64,000 bases of DNA from Granulicella sp. 5B5 (GTDB taxonomy: Bacteria; Acidobacteriota; Terriglobia; Terriglobales; Acidobacteriaceae): contig NZ_CP046444.1 of the NCBI RefSeq assembly GCF_014083945.1, positions 868,001 to 932,000 of the forward strand. The letters are read 5' to 3'. The notes under the pieces were generated by a model that saw only the letters and a list, made by a program, of their open reading frames with translations, did no database searches and was not told where the DNA came from. The stretch's first letter is position 1. Every line of letters begins with the position of its first letter. A program made the position numbers and the translations under genes. Of the stretch, positions 61,155 through 64,000 are shown piece by piece.

Positions 61155-62246
61155 TTAGTGGCAACCGCCGGCGAGACGTTTCGCCGCAGCAATAGTATTT
61201 GGCCCCAGGCGCGGATAGTCTTTGTCGGCCCCATAGTTGTGCAGCTGGGTATAACGCAGGACAAAGTTATAAGTGGGCTGCTTGAGGAGCGCAGCAAGAC
61301 CTTGCGGGCCGTCTTCCTCGGCAATGGCCTTCGCCATCACATCGCCGATCATGTAGACCACACCATGACCGAGAAAGTCCACACTGTACATGTCATCGTA
61401 GGAAACCGGTTGGTCGGCATTAAGTGCAATGACCGACATCTCCAGCAACGTCGCACTGTCATCGATATGCTTCAAGCCGTCGTCGATGTCCGCCAACATG
61501 CGCGCCGCAACAGGCGAATGCGACTGCTGCAGAAGGGAAAGATCGCCGACGTACATCGCAGAGCCCTCCTCATAGAGGTTGTTGAAGAGGTGGCCGGTCT
61601 CAACGCACGCCTCTTTCTTTAGGCTCTGTGAGTTACTGAGATTCAGTTCACGGTCAGAGGCAAAAGCGCCCTGCACCGCATGATAGAGCTCGTGCGTAGT
61701 GGTCTCTTGCGCGACGGCAAGGTCGTCCACAATTCCAATGTTGAGGAAGAAATCAGTGCTGCCAAAAGCATATCCTCCACCGTCTCCAGCAGCGACAACA
61801 TAGCCTTCAAGATGAATATCGGCGTTGGGTGGAGTGAAGACCGCTATGCGCCGCTCGATCGTCTGTTGAAAACCCTTCGGGTTCGTCTCAATCTGCTGGA
61901 GCAGCGCTAGCAGTTGTGGGATCTTCGGCTTCTCGATCTCGAGCAGTATGTTTTTTTCGTTCGGCTTCGTAACTGGCTGCCCATGCGCCATTGCATAGAG
62001 TGCATTGGCAAAGTCTTCAGTCGTCGAGGTGATTTTGAACTCGTGAAGTTTACGAAGCACTGCCTGGTTGCCATGCATCTCTGCGATGGTGAGCGCTTCA
62101 CCATGACTCAGGTTCGGGTTCTGCATCGCGAGAAGCGTCGCCCGCGCATCCTCGGTATGGATCTTCACTGTGATGGCATGGCAGTACTGAGCAGCAGTTG
62201 CCAGCAGTAGCCAGATCAACTGGAAGCGGAGACATCGGCGCGACAT
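61155..62246 (-). CDS. DUF5700-like putative zinc protease, exported
   Basis: 363 residues with signal peptide LIWLLLATAAQYCHA. The HExxH motif is in TTTHELYHAVQG (H185-H189), and EEGSAMYVGDL about 40 residues later holds a plausible third ligand, the pattern of DUF5700 putative Zn-dependent proteases. YVVAAGDGGGYAFGSTDFFL is another conserved stretch. Substrate unknown. Base use is less skewed than in the rest of the window. Confidence 0.82.
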   Translation of the reverse strand: MSRRCLRFQLIWLLLATAAQYCHAITVKIHTEDARATLLAMQNPNLSHGEALTIAEMHGNQAVLRKLHEFKITSTTEDFANALYAMAHGQPVTKPNEKNILLEIEKPKIPQLLALLQQIETNPKGFQQTIERRIAVFTPPNADIHLEGYVVAAGDGGGYAFGSTDFFLNIGIVDDLAVAQETTTHELYHAVQGAFASDRELNLSNSQSLKKEACVETGHLFNNLYEEGSAMYVGDLSLLQQSHSPVAARMLADIDDGLKHIDDSATLLEMSVIALNADQPVSYDDMYSVDFLGHGVVYMIGDVMAKAIAEEDGPQGLAALLKQPTYNFVLRYTQLHNYGADKDYPRLGPNTIAAAKRLAGGCH

Positions 62247-62289
62247 AAATATCCTCGGAAATGATTAGATGACTACTTTTGAGCGCTAT

Positions 62290-62676
62290 TCACAAGATCA
62301 CTTCAATGTCGTCTACGCGCGTCGGATAGAACGCGAGATGGCCCTTGACCCCCGCAACGGCCTCATAGGGTTGTTCGTAGGACCAGACCGCAAACTCCGA
62401 CTTTCCGCCACCAACGGGGATGCTGTAGTAGGTGCAGTCGCCTTTGTACGGGCAGTACGTGTAGTGCGTCGTTCGAACAAGGAGTGACATGTTTGCGTCG
62501 CTGCGTGGCAGATAGTAAACCGGCGGATATCCCTTCTCTTCCAGTAAAAGAGCCTTTGTCGATTCAGCGACAACCTGCCCCGCAACCGTCACCCGTACCG
62601 TGACTCCGGCGTCCGAGACCGTGATCGGATGATCGGGGCCAGGGATTTTGATCTCCTTACCGACGTTCGACTTCAC
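62290..62676 (-). CDS. DUF427 domain protein
   Basis: About 128 residues forming the small beta barrel of DUF427, with VTVAGQVVAESTKALLLEEK, PPVYYLPRSDANMSLLVRTT, YCPYKGDCTYYSI and AVWSYEQPYEAVAGVKGHLA, and the end AFYPTRVDDIEV. Function unknown; often next to short-chain dehydrogenases. The GTG at 62676 is chosen with GAGGAG nine to ten bases upstream; TTG 62694 is the alternative. Lies just before the SDR gene in the same direction. Confidence 0.88.
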   Translation of the reverse strand: MKSNVGKEIKIPGPDHPITVSDAGVTVRVTVAGQVVAESTKALLLEEKGYPPVYYLPRSDANMSLLVRTTHYTYCPYKGDCTYYSIPVGGGKSEFAVWSYEQPYEAVAGVKGHLAFYPTRVDDIEVIL

Positions 62677-62699
62677 AGGAATAGCTCTCCTCAAATCGC

Positions 62700-63467
62700 C
62701 TACAGTTTCGAACCACCATCAACAGGAATGCTCGCGCCCGTAATCCAGCGCGCGCTGTCAGAGGCTAAAAACGCGACGACATCCGCGACGTCTTCCGGTT
62801 GGCCAATCCGCTTCAGCGCCTGCATCCCAAGCGCAACCTCACGGCCCGCTTCGGTCTTCGTGAAGTTCGACATGTCCGTTTCAATCACTCCAGGAGCAAC
62901 GGCATTCACACGCACCCCACTGGGCCCAAGGATGTAAGCCCAGTTCTTTACCAGCGTCTCCAGTGCACCCTTGGTGGAAGCGTAGGCGAGAATGGATGGG
63001 TTCTCCACGCCAGGCTTGCCTACAACGGCACGCGCACCCAGCGAAGAGACGACGACGATGCTTGACCCCCCACCCAGTAGAGGCAACAGTTGCTGTATGG
63101 CGAAGAACGGGCCGCGAACATTAGTTGCGAAGAGGTTGTCAAAGTCCGCAACCGTGTAGGCCGCTATGGGAGCGGCCTTGCTGACGCCGGCGTTGAGCAC
63201 CAGAATATCTAGGCGTTCACCGATAATGGCGCGCACTTGTTTGGTGAGATGCTCTGCACCATCGGTCGCGCTGAGGTCCGCCGAAAGAGCGTCGGCTTGC
63301 CCACCTTTCGCCCGAATCGCAGCGACCACCGCGTCGGCCTCCTGAGCGGAGCGGCCATAGTGCACCAACACACGCGCGCCTGCCGCGGCGAGCGCAAATG
63401 CTGTTGCACGGCCGATCCCTTTGGATGCCCCGGTTACGAGTGCCGTCTTCCCTTGAAGCATTGTCAT
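62700..63467 (-). CDS. Short-chain dehydrogenase/reductase (SDR)
   Basis: About 255 residues, classical SDR. Cofactor motif TGASKGIGRA near residues 12-21, NAGVS, catalytic SS...YASTK (Ser in VVSSLGAR, Tyr and Lys in YASTKGAL), and GVIETDM after the active site, ending VDGGSKL. Arg after the Gly motif region (HYGRSA) suggests NADP. Substrate unknown. Two ATGs (63467, 63461) fit AGGAG; the second has better spacing. 31 bases downstream of another SDR gene. Confidence 0.9.
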   Translation of the reverse strand: MTMLQGKTALVTGASKGIGRATAFALAAAGARVLVHYGRSAQEADAVVAAIRAKGGQADALSADLSATDGAEHLTKQVRAIIGERLDILVLNAGVSKAAPIAAYTVADFDNLFATNVRGPFFAIQQLLPLLGGGSSIVVVSSLGARAVVGKPGVENPSILAYASTKGALETLVKNWAYILGPSGVRVNAVAPGVIETDMSNFTKTEAGREVALGMQALKRIGQPEDVADVVAFLASDSARWITGASIPVDGGSKL

Positions 63468-63498
63468 AATCTCCTGTACGCCAGATACGTCCTGACGC

Positions 63499-64000
63499 CT
63501 ACGCGTTTGTACCGCCGTCAACGGTAAGGTTTGCGCCAGTAATGTAGGAGGACTCCGGGCTGGCGACAAAAGCGACCAGTGCCGCAACTTCATCGACGTG
63601 CCCATAACGACCCAGCGCGGTGGCAGCTATTTGTGGTGTTGCCCAATCTCCGGCCGCAGGATTCAAGTCGGTATCGATAGGCCCAGGCTGCACATTATTG
63701 ACGGTGATGCCACGGTTGCCGACCTCGCGAGATAGCCCCTGAGTGAACATCTTGACGGCTCCCTTCGTCGCGGAGTACGGAACAAGGCCAGGCGTCATCA
63801 TGCGTTCGCCCACAGAGGAGCCAATGTTGATGATGCGCCCTTTATCGTTCATATGCTTCAATGCCGCCTGCGTGGTGACGAAGACACCGCGGACATTGAT
63901 GTTGATAACGCGATCAAGTTCCTCTAGCGTTGTGTCCTCAAACTTCTTGGGGATAGCGGTACCGGCGTTGTTGACGAGGATGTCCAAAGGACCCAGGGTC
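63499..64000 (-). CDS. SDR oxidoreductase (partial, N-terminus outside window)
   Basis: C-terminal 167 residues of a second classical SDR: LDILVNNAGTA, VININVRGVFVTTQAALKHM, catalytic Ser in NIGSSVGER, Tyr/Lys in YSATKGAVKM, NNVQPGPIDTDLNP and the end YITGANLTVDGGTNA. The Rossmann glycine motif lies beyond the edge. Same direction and close to the next SDR gene, so the pair is probably one transcript. Confidence 0.9.
   Translation of the reverse strand, partial: TLGPLDILVNNAGTAIPKKFEDTTLEELDRVININVRGVFVTTQAALKHMNDKGRIINIGSSVGERMMTPGLVPYSATKGAVKMFTQGLSREVGNRGITVNNVQPGPIDTDLNPAAGDWATPQIAATALGRYGHVDEVAALVAFVASPESSYITGANLTVDGGTNA

Noticed and set aside
1-64000. tRNA, rRNA, insertion sequences or prophage genes
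   Set aside because: Reading both strands I found no tRNA T-loop context in a cloverleaf, no rRNA-like sequence, no transposase, integrase or phage structural motif.

Overview
The window looks like a chromosomal segment of an Acidobacteriaceae-type bacterium (Terriglobus/Granulicella/Edaphobacter-like). This is inferred from gene content and style: high G+C, many exported glycosidases and peptidases with Tat or Sec leaders, a small CxH...C...CxxHH protein family I associate with Acidobacteria, and gaps packed with several families of short dispersed palindromic repeats. I see no rRNA, tRNA, CRISPR array, transposase or prophage. The + strand is C-rich throughout: + strand genes prefer C-ending codons and most - strand genes prefer G-ending codons. 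This suggests the whole window lies on one replichore, with no origin or terminus.

Layout. 1-5025: the end of an exported protein, an M13 metallopeptidase, and a leftward marR / small membrane protein / MFS exporter operon behind a palindromic operator. 5377-16531: housekeeping and envelope genes (EamA transporter, threonine synthase, HAD phosphatase, lytic transglycosylase, flippase-like membrane protein, Na+/H+ antiporter, nrdR, beta-propeller protein, NAD-type isocitrate dehydrogenase) and a cupredoxin-like lipoprotein split by an apparent frameshift. 16734-31786: a loose aspartate-family block (asd-lysC-dapB, then dapA, then dapD) interrupted by a TonB-dependent receptor with a divergent MarR-type regulator, an M29 aminopeptidase, a GNAT, a TMEM175-like channel, an enolase-superfamily protein and a cupin/esterase pair. 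31840-45703: small membrane protein, second TMEM175-like protein, RNase J, then six leftward genes (DUF1080, OPT transporter, alginate-lyase-like, MerR-TPR fusion, lactate/glycolate permease, glycerate kinase) and rightward hrpB.

45889-58136 is a sugar-use region. A LacI-type regulator is divergent from araB-araA-araD, with matching near-palindromes around AAACGTTT before araB and araA. It is followed by three exported glycosidases (GH29, GH125, GH92), a set suited to trimming fucosylated, mannose-rich N-glycans. 58215-64000 holds an M61 peptidase, the small Cys/His protein, a SnoaL-like protein, a DUF5700-like protease, a DUF427 protein and two SDR oxidoreductases, the last cut by the window edge. 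2971-5025 and 60748-64000 lack the strong strand skew and may be later acquisitions.

The most unusual material is intergenic. At least five dispersed repeat families form mosaics in most gaps and in places have become part of genes: one supplies the Shine-Dalgarno of an acetyltransferase gene, two encode the hydrophobic leader of an esterase, and one contains the araB stop codon. A separate leader element with conserved spacing precedes two unrelated genes (5298-5360 and 60293-60360).
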